A stretch of DNA of 64,000 bases from Leptotrichia hongkongensis. Lineage in GTDB: Bacteria; Fusobacteriota; Fusobacteriia; Fusobacteriales; Leptotrichiaceae. Below the pieces are notes generated by a model. The model was given only the letters and a program-made list of their open reading frames with translations, was not told the DNA's origin and did no database searches. Of the stretch, positions 17,416-26,775 are shown piece by piece (positions within the stretch are counted from its first letter, which is position 1; each line of letters begins with the position of its first letter). Location: assembly GCF_041538065.1 (NCBI RefSeq), contig NZ_JBGORW010000010.1, positions 1-64,000 on the forward strand, given 5' to 3'. Made by a program: the position numbers and the translations under genes.

Positions 17416-18881
17416 TATTTTTCCTCCACTTTTTTTATTGTATTTTCAATAATTTTAATAATGTAGCCATTATTTAGCCAAAAACTCTGTTTTGTCATTT
17501 TATCTCCATTTGGCAATTCATCAGTATCTTTGCAATTTCCATTTCCATATTCTATGCCATTAATAACATATTTTGACTTTCTTGCATGTGGTCTCAAATG
17601 AAAAATTTTAGTTTCACTTTTTTTGGGCAAGTCGTTCCTTACTATTATTTTCCCATCTTTTTGTTTTTCTATTTTAAAATTTACACCTTTTTTAAATTTA
17701 TTCCTGTATAAATTCCACTCCATCATTCCAACAGTTTCCAGTTCATCTATTGGCATATTCCAAAACTTAGCTCCTGTAAGTTGATATTCATCTGCCTCAT
17801 TTTTTTTAAATACAACAAATAAAAATTTCTTTTCTGAAAAAAAATTATAAATTTCTGAATTTTCAAAATTCTCATTTACAAATTTTTTTATTTTTATTGC
17901 TGGAAATGACATGCTTTCTTTCGTGCGATTATTCTTTTCAACTCTTATTGTTTTAATCTCTATATTTGCCTTTTCAAATTCCTCAGCATTTTCACTTTTT
18001 ACTCCTAACATTCTGTAAATCAAGATACTATTTACATGTTTCGGTTTATTTTCTATATTATATTTTTTACATAATTCTTCTATTGTTAAGCCTGTATTTT
18101 CATATATCTTTTTCAAAACTACATCTTCAAAATGTTCAGCTTCGTCTTCTTTAACAATAGAGTCATAAGTTGATATATTTCCAACAATATAAGTGTTTAA
18201 AACATAAGACATATATGACTGTTTCAAAGAGAAAGCTCTTCTTTTTGCAAGAATCTTTCCATAATATTGCTTTCGCAAACTTTTTTTTGCTGTACTTCCT
18301 TTAGTGCAGGCACCCAAATAATTAGTATCTCCTTCAGACAATTTATGAGCATTTCCAGAAATTATTTTATCAACTATTATTTGATAGTCTTTTTTTATTA
18401 TTTCTAAATCTTTTTTACAGCTTTCTCCCAAAATTGAAAATAATTTAACAAAATCAATGCTGTAATCTAATTTATCTTTATTTTTATCATGAAAATACAG
18501 TATTAATAAAATTAATTGTAATTTTTCTAAGACATGAGATTTTTCAAAATCAGTTTCTATCGGATTATCATTAGGAATCATACCTATTACAAGTCTTTCT
18601 TTTGCCTTCAATTCTCCATTTTTATTTTTTATATATGGAGTCACTTTCAATTCTGTATTAGCCTTTAGAAAATCTGGATTGGGATTGCTGTTAGGTTTAT
18701 AATAAAAATAATACTCCTCTATTAAGTTTCCCAGTTTACCTTTATTTTTATTCAACGTTTTTTCTAATTCCAATTCATTGTCTTTAAAATATTCTCTTAA
18801 TATATCATAAAAGGTTTTCCCTATCAATCTTTTTGCATAATTTTCAATATCTTGCGGGTCTGTTTCATCATATGGCAACAT
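17415..18881 (-). CDS. Sau3AI/MutH-family type II restriction endonuclease
   Basis: A 488-residue nuclease close to the length of R.Sau3AI. The N-terminal half has the MutH-like catalytic pattern: KGKLGNLIE, then Asp70, Glu77 and Lys79 in DFLKANTELK, i.e. D-x6-E-x-K. The C-terminal half resembles the second, non-catalytic MutH-like domain of Sau3AI (HLRPHARKSKYVINGIEYG). I start at ATG 18881, preceded by AGGAG; an in-frame TTG 15 nt upstream overlaps that site. It would cut unmethylated GATC if the family inference holds. The cognate methylase follows with a one-base overlap. Confidence 0.88.
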   Translation of the reverse strand: MLPYDETDPQDIENYAKRLIGKTFYDILREYFKDNELELEKTLNKNKGKLGNLIEEYYFYYKPNSNPNPDFLKANTELKVTPYIKNKNGELKAKERLVIGMIPNDNPIETDFEKSHVLEKLQLILLILYFHDKNKDKLDYSIDFVKLFSILGESCKKDLEIIKKDYQIIVDKIISGNAHKLSEGDTNYLGACTKGSTAKKSLRKQYYGKILAKRRAFSLKQSYMSYVLNTYIVGNISTYDSIVKEDEAEHFEDVVLKKIYENTGLTIEELCKKYNIENKPKHVNSILIYRMLGVKSENAEEFEKANIEIKTIRVEKNNRTKESMSFPAIKIKKFVNENFENSEIYNFFSEKKFLFVVFKKNEADEYQLTGAKFWNMPIDELETVGMMEWNLYRNKFKKGVNFKIEKQKDGKIIVRNDLPKKSETKIFHLRPHARKSKYVINGIEYGNGNCKDTDELPNGDKMTKQSFWLNNGYIIKIIENTIKKVEEK

Positions 18882-18948
18882 ATTTTCTCCTATCAAAATT
18901 CAAATCATTCTGCATTTTTCATATCAATTGTTCTTTCAGATATTAAAT

Positions 18949-19611
18949 TTATAACTGCTTTATTTTTTTATATTCCAAAATCTCGTCAAAATCCCCAAAC
19001 TCAAAAAATTCAATTCCATTTTCTTCACAAAACTTAACCGCCCTAGTCCCTTTTCTCACAAAAGCAAAATCAGCCACTTCCAATGCTTTGTAATCAGATG
19101 GACCATCGCCTACGAAATAAGTTGTGTAGCCCTGTTTTTTATAATTTTCTACAGCTTCTTTCTTGTCAACGCCGTAATAACCTTCCTTGTCCAAAAATGG
19201 ATTTTCCACAGTAATTTGGTTTTTATCAGTTCCACTAAATTTTAAATCATTTGATATAACTTCGCTATCTGGCAAGTTTATACCATATTTTAAAAGTGTT
19301 CCTTGTACGTTTAGCCTTGCACCTGCACTAACGATTTTAAATTCTGCTCCACTTTTTACAAAATCTATAAAAGTTTCATCAATTGTCACATTTTCCTGCA
19401 AAGTTTGAATATACTGCTCTTTTGTGATATTTAGAGAGCCTAGTCCATATTTTATAAACTCCCTTATAGAATATTCTCCAGCTCTGTATCTTTTTCGCAG
19501 TTCCTGTTTAAATTCAGGCTGATGCATTTCAAGCAAAACATCTGTCGAATCTTTTTTACTGATTGTTATATCAAAATCTATTAAAAAGATTGATTTTTTA
19601 TTATTTCCCAA
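18949..19611 (-). CDS. HAD-family phosphatase, MtnX/SerB-like
   Basis: A HAD hydrolase of 220 residues. Motif I is LIDFDITIS (nucleophile Asp in D-x-D-x-T), motif II is KIVSAGAR, and motif IV is FVGDGPSDYKAL. The helical cap insertion after motif I places it with the phosphoserine-phosphatase/MtnX subclass. The start is a TTG at 19611 with AGGAGG seven bases upstream; no nearby ATG is better placed. It sits between the restriction gene and rluB, all in one direction. Substrate unknown. Confidence 0.75.
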   Translation of the reverse strand: MGNNKKSIFLIDFDITISKKDSTDVLLEMHQPEFKQELRKRYRAGEYSIREFIKYGLGSLNITKEQYIQTLQENVTIDETFIDFVKSGAEFKIVSAGARLNVQGTLLKYGINLPDSEVISNDLKFSGTDKNQITVENPFLDKEGYYGVDKKEAVENYKKQGYTTYFVGDGPSDYKALEVADFAFVRKGTRAVKFCEENGIEFFEFGDFDEILEYKKIKQL

Positions 19612-19633
19612 TTTTTTCCTCCTGCCAGAAAAT

Positions 19634-20320
19634 TTATAAACTTTTTAGATATTTAATTTCATCTTCATTCAAAGCACGATATTCTCCCACTTGCAAATTA
19701 CCAAGCGTAAGTTCCCCCACTTTAATACGTTTTAATGAGTTAACATTATATCCCAATGTTTCCAGCATTTTTCTTATCTGTCTGTTTCTTCCTTCAAAAA
19801 TTGCAATTCTAAGTTCCTTTTTGTCAATTTTCTTAACTTTTGCTGGTGCAGTCCTTTTCCCGTCAATTACAACTCCATGCTGCAATGCCTCAATATCCTT
19901 GTCTTCAATTTCACGGCTAACTCTTGCAATGTAGCTTTTATACAATTTCTTTCGTGGATGCATTACGTGATTGTAAACTTCCCCATCGTTACTGATTATA
20001 ATTAACCCTTCTGTCATAAAGTCTAATCTTCCATAAGTAAAAAGTCTGGCACGTGATTTTATAAAGTCTACTGCAAGTCTACGCCCAAACTTGTCTTCAT
20101 TTGAGCAAATCACTCTTTTTGGCTTATTTAAAATGTAATATTCATATCTTGTATTAAGTTTTACTCTTTCTCCATCAATTTTGACCACATCTTCAGGCTT
20201 CACATCCATTCCGATAATCGCCTCATGCTTATTTACGGTAACTCTTCCTTCATTTATCAGCTCATCAGCCTTCCTACGTGAACAAAATCCCGTTTCAGCT
20301 ATAAATTTATTTAATCTCAT
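19634..20320 (-). CDS. rRNA pseudouridine synthase, RluB/RsuA family
   Basis: It isomerises a uridine in rRNA. The 228-residue protein begins with an S4 RNA-binding domain (MRLNKFIAETGFCSRRKADE), followed by the catalytic motif with its Asp in YGRLDFMTEGLIIISNDG (about 96-113) and the C-terminal EGRNRQIRKMLETLG motif. The gene follows scpB by about 20 nt, a pairing common in Gram-positive bacteria. RluB (23S) is more likely than RsuA given that context. Confidence 0.92.
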   Translation of the reverse strand: MRLNKFIAETGFCSRRKADELINEGRVTVNKHEAIIGMDVKPEDVVKIDGERVKLNTRYEYYILNKPKRVICSNEDKFGRRLAVDFIKSRARLFTYGRLDFMTEGLIIISNDGEVYNHVMHPRKKLYKSYIARVSREIEDKDIEALQHGVVIDGKRTAPAKVKKIDKKELRIAIFEGRNRQIRKMLETLGYNVNSLKRIKVGELTLGNLQVGEYRALNEDEIKYLKSL

Positions 20321-20340
20321 TTTATTTACCTCTTTATTTT

Positions 20341-21054
20341 CTACTCTTTTGTTTTTTCAATTTCTTCTTTTGCTTTTAGTTCCGAATCTTCTTCTGAATT
20401 TAATTTTTCTCCCTCTTTTGAGTCTTCATTTTCTGCCTTCTCATCTTCTTTGTAAAGCAACTCAATTTTTTGAAACTGCTCATTTCCTGGCAGTTCCTGT
20501 TTTCCATGGATATTCAGATAACTGTAAAAATCATCTGTTACTTCATATAAATTTGGTGTTCCAGCCGTTTTTTTCCGTCCAGAAATATAAATTAGTTTTC
20601 TTTCCAATAGGTTTGACATAGTCTTGTCTACACCGACACTTCTAATCTGTTCTATTTCTGCTTTAGTTATGGGCCCTTTATATGCGATGATTGCTAATGT
20701 TTCCATTGCTGAACGAGATAATTTCTTTAATTTCATTTCTGGATTAAAAAATCGTTTTACATCAGAGCCAAAAAGTGGATTTGATACAAGACATACGATT
20801 CCATTTTCAATTTTTACATTTATTCCTGTATCTTTCCGTTTTTCCTTTAAATTACGCAATATTTCCTCTATCTCAAAATATTCCATTCCATAAAACTGTG
20901 CTAACTCTTTTATAGTAATCATTTCTTTTGACAAAAAAATAATTGCCTCAATTTTTTCTTCAATATCATTAATTTTATTTTTTATAGTTTCTTCTATATC
21001 TTTATTTTCTACATTTTCTTCTATTTCAATTTTTTTATTTTCAAAATTTTCCAT
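20341..21054 (-). CDS. scpB: Segregation and condensation protein B
   Basis: ScpB is the winged-helix partner of the ScpA kleisin and SMC in chromosome condensation. The core carries IEAIIFLSKEMITIKELAQF near residue 35 and the diagnostic LETLAIIAYKGPITKAEIEQ-type stretch (here METLAIIAYKGPITKAEIE) followed by IRSVGVD. The acidic N-terminal 30 residues and a Glu/Lys-rich C-terminal tail of about 45 residues extend the usual core. No scpA is nearby. It opens the co-directional series running to priA. Confidence 0.93.
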   Translation of the reverse strand: MENFENKKIEIEENVENKDIEETIKNKINDIEEKIEAIIFLSKEMITIKELAQFYGMEYFEIEEILRNLKEKRKDTGINVKIENGIVCLVSNPLFGSDVKRFFNPEMKLKKLSRSAMETLAIIAYKGPITKAEIEQIRSVGVDKTMSNLLERKLIYISGRKKTAGTPNLYEVTDDFYSYLNIHGKQELPGNEQFQKIELLYKEDEKAENEDSKEGEKLNSEEDSELKAKEEIEKTKE

Positions 21055-21111
21055 ATTCTACCATTTTATCTTTTTATTTGTTTTTAAGTTAATAATTCAA
21101 TATTGGATTAA

Positions 21112-21153
21112 TAGGGGAATTCTCTTTTTTTGTTTCTCCAGAAAATTCCCCTA
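21112..21153 (-). terminator. Stable hairpin downstream of mreB, possible processing site or weak terminator
   Basis: On the minus strand GGGGAATTTTCT and AGAGAATTCCCC form a 12-bp stem with one U-G pair. It lies about 17 nt after the mreB stop codon. There is no T-run after it on the minus strand, so it may stabilise the mreB mRNA end rather than terminate. Confidence 0.4.
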
Positions 21154-21169
21154 ATTCTATATTATTAAA

Positions 21170-22216
21170 TTAATATTCATGCATCGGTGAAATAATAACA
21201 TTTTTATACTTTTTAAAATCTGTCAATACTTCTGCAATTCCTGTTACTACAGCATGAATTGAATCTTCTCCCACCGTTACCTTCAATGATAATTCCTCTT
21301 CGATTCTCTCTTTCAAGATTCTTATACCGGCTCCACCACCAGATAAGAAAATTCCTGTTTCATAAATATCTGCCGCTACTTCAGGTTCGATTTCCTCAAT
21401 CGTAAGCCTTACTTCGTCAATAATAGCATCAATATGTTTTCTAATTGCCTCATCAATTTGAGATGCTTTTATTTTCATGCTTTTTGGCAATCCAACTCCT
21501 AATTCCCGTCCTCTAATTTCATATTCAAAATTAGGATCTTCTTGACTTATTGTATTCATTTTTAGTTCTTCTGCTGTTCTTTCTCCAATCAACAAATTAA
21601 ATTCATCTTTTACAAATTCCATAATATCTTCATTTAAATGGTCTCCAGCAATTTTAACTGATTTTGATAACGCTGCTCCACCTGATACAATAAATGCAAT
21701 TTCTGTAGTTCCTCCACCTATATCAACAATCAAATGCCCTTTTGGCTCAAACAAGTCAATTCCTACACCAATCGCAGCCGCTATTGGTTCTTCAATTAAG
21801 TAAACCTCTTTGGCTCCTGCATCTTTTACAACTTCTATTACAGCTCTTCTTTCAACTTGTGTAACTCCGCTCGGAACACAGATTATAACTCTCGAACTTT
21901 GAAATTTATCTTTTTTGATTCTATGTAAAAATTCTTCAAGCATTCTTTCAGTAATTTCGTAATTTGAAATTACTCCATTTTTTAATGGACGAATAATTTC
22001 AGTATGTTTAGCTGTTCTTCCAATGATTTCTTTTGCTTTTTCCCCAATATGTTCCAATTCTTCCGTTTTTTTATTAACTGCTACATAAGTAGGCTCATCT
22101 ACTTGAATTCCTTCTCCTTTTACATATACAACTGTATTTGCTGTTCCCAAATCAATAGCTATATCACGTGTACCTCTTGGCGTTATATTTGTCTTAAATA
22201 AGTCAAAAAATTTCAT
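21170..22216 (-). CDS. mreB: Rod shape-determining actin homologue MreB (paralogue 1)
   Basis: A bacterial actin of 348 residues that positions lateral wall synthesis. It has phosphate-1 AIDLGTANTVVYVKGEGI (about 21-38), connect-1 around EEPIAAAIGVGIDL, phosphate-2 LIVDIGGGTTEIAFI (about 162-176) and the adenosine motif IFLSGGGAGIRIL. A second mreB-like gene lies at 39835 on the other strand. mreC/mreD are not adjacent. It has its own promoter at about 22363-22391. Confidence 0.93.
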   Translation of the reverse strand: MKFFDLFKTNITPRGTRDIAIDLGTANTVVYVKGEGIQVDEPTYVAVNKKTEELEHIGEKAKEIIGRTAKHTEIIRPLKNGVISNYEITERMLEEFLHRIKKDKFQSSRVIICVPSGVTQVERRAVIEVVKDAGAKEVYLIEEPIAAAIGVGIDLFEPKGHLIVDIGGGTTEIAFIVSGGAALSKSVKIAGDHLNEDIMEFVKDEFNLLIGERTAEELKMNTISQEDPNFEYEIRGRELGVGLPKSMKIKASQIDEAIRKHIDAIIDEVRLTIEEIEPEVAADIYETGIFLSGGGAGIRILKERIEEELSLKVTVGEDSIHAVVTGIAEVLTDFKKYKNVIISPMHEY

Positions 22217-22362
22217 TTATTCTATCTCCTTTATTTTTTGTTTTTTATTGTATAATAATTTAATTTCAATATTTCATAGTACAACCTTTTTAAAATTTAC
22301 AGTCACTTCACTTAAATTTGAGCATATATTGTAAAAATTATTATATTTTATTCTTATAAGGT

Positions 22363-22391
22363 ATTTTACCATTTTTTTTGAATATACTCAA
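22363..22391 (-). promoter_or_regulatory. Probable sigma-70 promoter of mreB
   Basis: On the minus strand TTGAGT (22386-22391) and TAAAAT (22363-22368) are 17 nt apart, giving a leader of about 140 nt. AT-rich background raises the chance of coincidence. Confidence 0.5.
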
Positions 22392-22447
22392 GCAACTTTA
22401 AGAATGATTTGCTATAAATATTATTTAATATTGCAAAATTTATTTTT

Positions 22448-25090
22448 TTAATTTATTTCATCAAGATTATCAGTTATTATTTGATCATCATAGCTTATAA
22501 CCCCATGCTCTTTTAACTGCTCATAAATTCTTGAAGCTCTATTAAACCCTACTTTTAATTTACGCTGCAATAATGAAATAGAAACTTTATTTTCTTGTTT
22601 TATAATATTTACTGCATTTTCAAAAAATGGATCAATGTCAATTGTTTCTTCTTGAATTTCCTCTAAGATTTCATTTCTGTATTTTACTTTTTTAGAAGAT
22701 TTTAGCGTATCTGTTAAATTTTTAACTTCTTCATCCGAAATATATGCTCCCTGAATTCTTTCCAGCTTCGAAGAACCATTTGCAAGCAGCAGCATATCTC
22801 CCTGACCTAATAACTTTTCTGCTCCAGCTGTATCAAGTATTGTTCTTGAATCAATCTGTGATCTTAATGCGAAAGAAATTCTGCTTGGCAAGTTTGCCTT
22901 TATCATTCCAGTTATAACATCTGTTGATGGACGCTGTGTTGCCACAACTAAGTGGATTCCAACTGCTCTTGCCTTTTGTGCAATTCTTGCGATTGACTCC
23001 TCAACACTTCCAGAGGCTACCATCATAAGATCTGCCAGCTCATCAATTATTATAACAATATAAGGCATTTTTTCCACAAAACTTAATCCATTGTAAGTTT
23101 TTATATTTCTTACGCCATTTTCCATAAGCTGCTTGTATCTATTTTCCATCTCATTAACTGCCCATCTCAATGCTATTGCAGCTTGTTGCGGATCTATAAT
23201 TACTGGAACAAGCAAATGTGGAATATCATTATACGGCATAAGCTCTACCATTTTAGGATCAACCATTATAAATTTCACTTCTTTTTCAGATTTTTTAGAA
23301 ATCAATGTTGAAATTAATGTATTTACAGCAACAGATTTCCCTGAACCTGTCTGTCCCGCAATCAGTAAATGAGGCATTTTAGCGATATCTATAAATTTAT
23401 CTCTTCCAACAATATCTTTTCCTAAAATTACCCTTAATTCACCTTTATCGAGTTCTTTATTTTTTATAATGTTTGAAAAATGAACTGGCTCCTTAATTTT
23501 ATTAGGAGTCTCAATTCCAATGGTATTTTTTCCTGGAATTGGCGCTTCTATACGAATACTTTCAGCTGCCAAATTCATTGCAATATCATCCGAAAGACCA
23601 GTAACCTTGCTCACTTTTATACCTTTTGGAATGACTATTTCATATCTTGTAATAGTTGGACCATATTCATAATTTACAACTTTGGCTTCAACTCCAAACT
23701 CTTTTAGTACATTTTCAAGGTGTCTTACATTTTCTCTTATGCTTTTTTCAATTTCCTGTTTTCTTTTAAGATCCATTGGTTTTGACTTAAAGATTTCTTC
23801 AATAGATTTTTTTACCACATCATCATAGCCTTGATTATTATCAAACATTGCATTAACTTTTTTTAATTCATCTTCCAGTTCCTTTTCCTTCACTTCTTTA
23901 TTTTCAAATGCTTCAAGTTTTGGAAATTGCTGAAAGTTCGGATCTATGTTTTCAGAATTGTATCTTTTAGATATTTCCTCTCTTCTTAAAGGTGTTACTA
24001 TCTCTAATTTAGGTCCTCTTTTATCAACTTCTTTCTCAACCTGACTATCGTTTTCTTTTTTATTTTCATTTTCAACTGATACTTCTTCTTTTGAGTCGGA
24101 TAGATTATCTGAAGTTTCCTTTTCAGAGTCTAATTTTTCTTCTTCTTGTTCTTTAATTTCAGGCTTTTCTGAAACTTCTTCTTGCTTTGTACCTTCTGTT
24201 GTTTCTGTAGTTTTTTTCAACTCATTTTCTTTTATTTTGTCTGTTGACTCATTTTCATTATTTTTCAAATTTTCAGAACTTTTATTTTTTTCTTTCTCTT
24301 CAAAAATTTCAATCCATTCTTTTTCTTTTTCGGCTAATTCTTCTTTTGAATAAACTTCGGTTTTCTGTAAAAAGTTATCCTTAGGCTTTTTCGCAATTTC
24401 AAAACTTAATTTTTCTCTTCTAGATTCTACAATTTTGGCTTTTAACATTTCCCTTTGGTAACGCTTATAGTCTGTTTTTTTCAAGTTTTCTGCATATTTT
24501 TTTGCAGCTAATTTTCTTTTTTTCTCTTTATAGTCATCACTTTTATAATATTTTATTATCTCTTTAAAAACTTCATATCCAAGTTCAATCAAGTCCTTAA
24601 TTAACCATATTACAAAAATTATTACTAAAATTATCAAAACTATAAACATCCCTTGAGAATGTAACACTTTATAAAACGGCATTGAAAGCAATGCTCCAAG
24701 AATTCCACCACTTTCACGGCTAAATCCTATCTCTAAAAGTTGTCTTCCCGCTTCAGTAAAATTATCTGCCAAAGGTTTCCCCTTAACAACTGAACCCCTT
24801 ACCAAAACCATTCCCCAGCTTAGAAATAATCCAATAAGAGCTGCAATTTTCCCCTGTGTTATATCAATACCAATTTTTTCATAAAAAAACAAAATTATTC
24901 CATACAAAATAGCCATTACCGCTATAAACCATGTCATTTTTCCAAAAAATAATGTAATACCGCTCAATATAAGAGAAAAAATATTCTCTCCAGCATTATC
25001 ACTAAGCATACTTGATTTATTCCCTAATAGCAATACTAATATAAGCCCCGCAGCAAACCAAATTGCACCTTCGATTTTTCTTTTATTCAT
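22448..25090 (-). CDS. ftsK: DNA translocase FtsK/SpoIIIE
   Basis: A septal DNA pump of 880 residues. The first 190 hold about four membrane helices. A highly charged Glu/Lys linker runs from about 190 to 400. The motor has Walker A in IAGQTGSGKSVAVN (about 570-583), Walker B in YIVIIIDELADLMM (about 665-678), and the TQRPSTDVITGMIKANLPSR segment. A C-terminal winged-helix gamma domain (SISLLQRKLKVGFNRASRI) would read KOPS/SRS-like polarity sequences. It is transcribed from a near-consensus promoter at 25219-25247. Confidence 0.96.
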   Translation of the reverse strand: MNKRKIEGAIWFAAGLILVLLLGNKSSMLSDNAGENIFSLILSGITLFFGKMTWFIAVMAILYGIILFFYEKIGIDITQGKIAALIGLFLSWGMVLVRGSVVKGKPLADNFTEAGRQLLEIGFSRESGGILGALLSMPFYKVLHSQGMFIVLIILVIIFVIWLIKDLIELGYEVFKEIIKYYKSDDYKEKKRKLAAKKYAENLKKTDYKRYQREMLKAKIVESRREKLSFEIAKKPKDNFLQKTEVYSKEELAEKEKEWIEIFEEKEKNKSSENLKNNENESTDKIKENELKKTTETTEGTKQEEVSEKPEIKEQEEEKLDSEKETSDNLSDSKEEVSVENENKKENDSQVEKEVDKRGPKLEIVTPLRREEISKRYNSENIDPNFQQFPKLEAFENKEVKEKELEDELKKVNAMFDNNQGYDDVVKKSIEEIFKSKPMDLKRKQEIEKSIRENVRHLENVLKEFGVEAKVVNYEYGPTITRYEIVIPKGIKVSKVTGLSDDIAMNLAAESIRIEAPIPGKNTIGIETPNKIKEPVHFSNIIKNKELDKGELRVILGKDIVGRDKFIDIAKMPHLLIAGQTGSGKSVAVNTLISTLISKKSEKEVKFIMVDPKMVELMPYNDIPHLLVPVIIDPQQAAIALRWAVNEMENRYKQLMENGVRNIKTYNGLSFVEKMPYIVIIIDELADLMMVASGSVEESIARIAQKARAVGIHLVVATQRPSTDVITGMIKANLPSRISFALRSQIDSRTILDTAGAEKLLGQGDMLLLANGSSKLERIQGAYISDEEVKNLTDTLKSSKKVKYRNEILEEIQEETIDIDPFFENAVNIIKQENKVSISLLQRKLKVGFNRASRIYEQLKEHGVISYDDQIITDNLDEIN

Positions 25091-25218
25091 CTTACATCCT
25101 TTCTAAAAAATTTCTATCTACTAAATTGTTAATTTTAAATTCTGCCAGATTTAACCAAAATTAAATTGGATGTGTAAAACAATCCCTACTTTGAAATGGA
25201 TTTATAATAATATCATAC

Positions 25219-25247
25219 ATTATACTATATTTTTTCAATTTTGTCAT
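25219..25247 (-). promoter_or_regulatory. Sigma-70 promoter of ftsK
   Basis: On the minus strand ATGACA (25242-25247) and a consensus TATAAT (25219-25224) are separated by 17 nt; the ATG follows about 130 nt later. The remainder of the 25091-25533 gap holds the opposite promoter and an imperfect palindrome near 25350-25390, but no convincing gene. Confidence 0.7.
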
Positions 25248-25468
25248 TTTTTTATTATGTAATTCTTCTAATTTTCTTTATTTTTATAACGAAATTTGGT
25301 TTGATTTTAGTTATTAAAGACTGTAAAGTAAAAAAATAATAAGTTATTTGCCAAACTATATCTTTTTTTATAACTAAAAGACATAGTTTAGCCATAGATG
25401 CAATATTTTCAGTAATAAACAATCTTACAAAATAAATAAAAAAACCCTCATCTACTTTTAATATACGT

Positions 25469-25477
25469 GTGTTATAC
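25469..25477 (+). promoter_or_regulatory. Possible extended -10 promoter of the SIMPL genes
   Basis: TGTTATACT is an extended -10 box about 57 nt before the first SIMPL start codon. No clear -35 hexamer is present, as extended -10 promoters tolerate. Confidence 0.4.
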
Positions 25478-25533
25478 TTATACAAAAGATAGGAATTTTT
25501 AAAAAATAATAAATTAGAATTATGGAGGTAAAT

Positions 25534-26661
25534 ATGAAAAAGATAGCAATTGCGCTTTTTTCACTTATGAGCATTCTTTCGTTTGGGGCGAATGAGAATA
25601 TTGTGAGAAAAATTAGTGTTACTGGAAACGCAGAAAGAGAAGTTATGCCAGATTTAGCAAAGATTAATTTTAAGGTTGAGGTTAAAGGAAATAACTTAAA
25701 TCAGGCAACGAGTGATGTAAATAAGAAAGTTGAGAAATTTAAAAATGAATTGAGAGCTAGAAAAATATCACTTGAAAATCTCGAAACAAAGGCATTTTAC
25801 AATAGAAAGGGTACAGAATACGATGATGAAGATATTTTGGATGTAAAAACTGTTCCAAATAAAACTGTCAAAAATACTGATAAAAAGCCTACTTCTTATG
25901 ACGTAAATATGTCAATGCTGGTAAAAAATACTGATTTTAACAAGATTTCAGCATTGATTGACTTGGAAGATGGAAACAATTTACAAAGTATTCAGAAAAA
26001 TTTTGACGAAAATACATTTGCATTTAATATAAATGAAAATGGAATGACAGTTGACCAGGCTTTAAATAAAGTATTTAATAAACTTAATACTTCAAGAAGA
26101 AAACTGATTTCAGCTGGAATCCCTGAAAGTGATATTATTTTGAGCGATTATCAAATAAAAGAAAATTATACAGAAAATAAAGGTACAAAAAAAGATGTTT
26201 ACTATGTTATAGATGAATTCATACTTACAACAAAGAATATAAAGGAACTTAATACAATAATTTCTATTGCTGATGATAATGGAATAAATATAAATGGCTC
26301 AATTAATTTTGACTTGTCAGATAAAGACAGAATTGAGTCAGAAATGTATAAAGATGCCTATAATCAGACAAAACAGAAGGCAGAAAGCATTTTGCGTTCT
26401 AGTAAGATGAAATTAGGAACACCAATTATTGTAAGTGAAGATGTCGAATTTCAGCAAAAAATGATTGACAGAATTGATCAGGCCTGGGAAGTAAAGTATG
26501 AAGCGGCAGCAGCACCGATGGCAGAATATTCAAATGCTAAATTCTCAGCTTATTCAGGGACAACATCTTTACGAAAGGATAGCAGAAGCTCAAGAGTTGA
26601 CTATACTCCAAAACCATTAAAACTTGTGCAAAATATATCAGTTATGTATGAAATGAAATAA
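25534..26661 (+). CDS. Secreted SIMPL-domain (DUF541) protein, paralogue 1
   Basis: Exported protein of 375 residues with signal peptide MKKIAIALFSLMSILSFGAN. It opens with the SIMPL-type strand RKISVTGNAEREVMPDLAKI and has the repeated beta-alpha pattern of DUF541 (YwlC/Omp28-like oxidative-stress family). Function is poorly defined; relatives are periplasmic or membrane-associated. I use ATG 25534, preceded by GGAGG; the upstream in-frame ATG overlaps that box. A paralogue follows 115 nt downstream. Confidence 0.8.
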   Translation: MKKIAIALFSLMSILSFGANENIVRKISVTGNAEREVMPDLAKINFKVEVKGNNLNQATSDVNKKVEKFKNELRARKISLENLETKAFYNRKGTEYDDEDILDVKTVPNKTVKNTDKKPTSYDVNMSMLVKNTDFNKISALIDLEDGNNLQSIQKNFDENTFAFNINENGMTVDQALNKVFNKLNTSRRKLISAGIPESDIILSDYQIKENYTENKGTKKDVYYVIDEFILTTKNIKELNTIISIADDNGININGSINFDLSDKDRIESEMYKDAYNQTKQKAESILRSSKMKLGTPIIVSEDVEFQQKMIDRIDQAWEVKYEAAAAPMAEYSNAKFSAYSGTTSLRKDSRSSRVDYTPKPLKLVQNISVMYEMK

Positions 26662-26685
26662 CAAAAATAGTATAACTTTATATTT

Positions 26686-26724
26686 ATACTAAATCCGGTT
26701 TAAAAATGGGAATAAATTTTTATA
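26686..26724 (+). repeat. Short dispersed repeat family 2, copy A
   Basis: The segment ATACTAAATCC...TTTAAAAATGGGAATAAATTTTTATA matches 41883-41923 at most positions. Here the right palindromic arm seen in the other copy is eroded. It lies in the gap between the two SIMPL genes. Confidence 0.55.
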
Positions 26725-26775
26725 CTAGACTATATTTTAAAGAATGAAAATTAAATTTTAGAAAGGAATTTTAAA

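Noticed and set aside
25255..25485. 76-codon minus-strand ORF in the ftsK-SIMPL gap
   Set aside because: No ribosome binding site, low-complexity composition, and it overlaps promoters on both strands.
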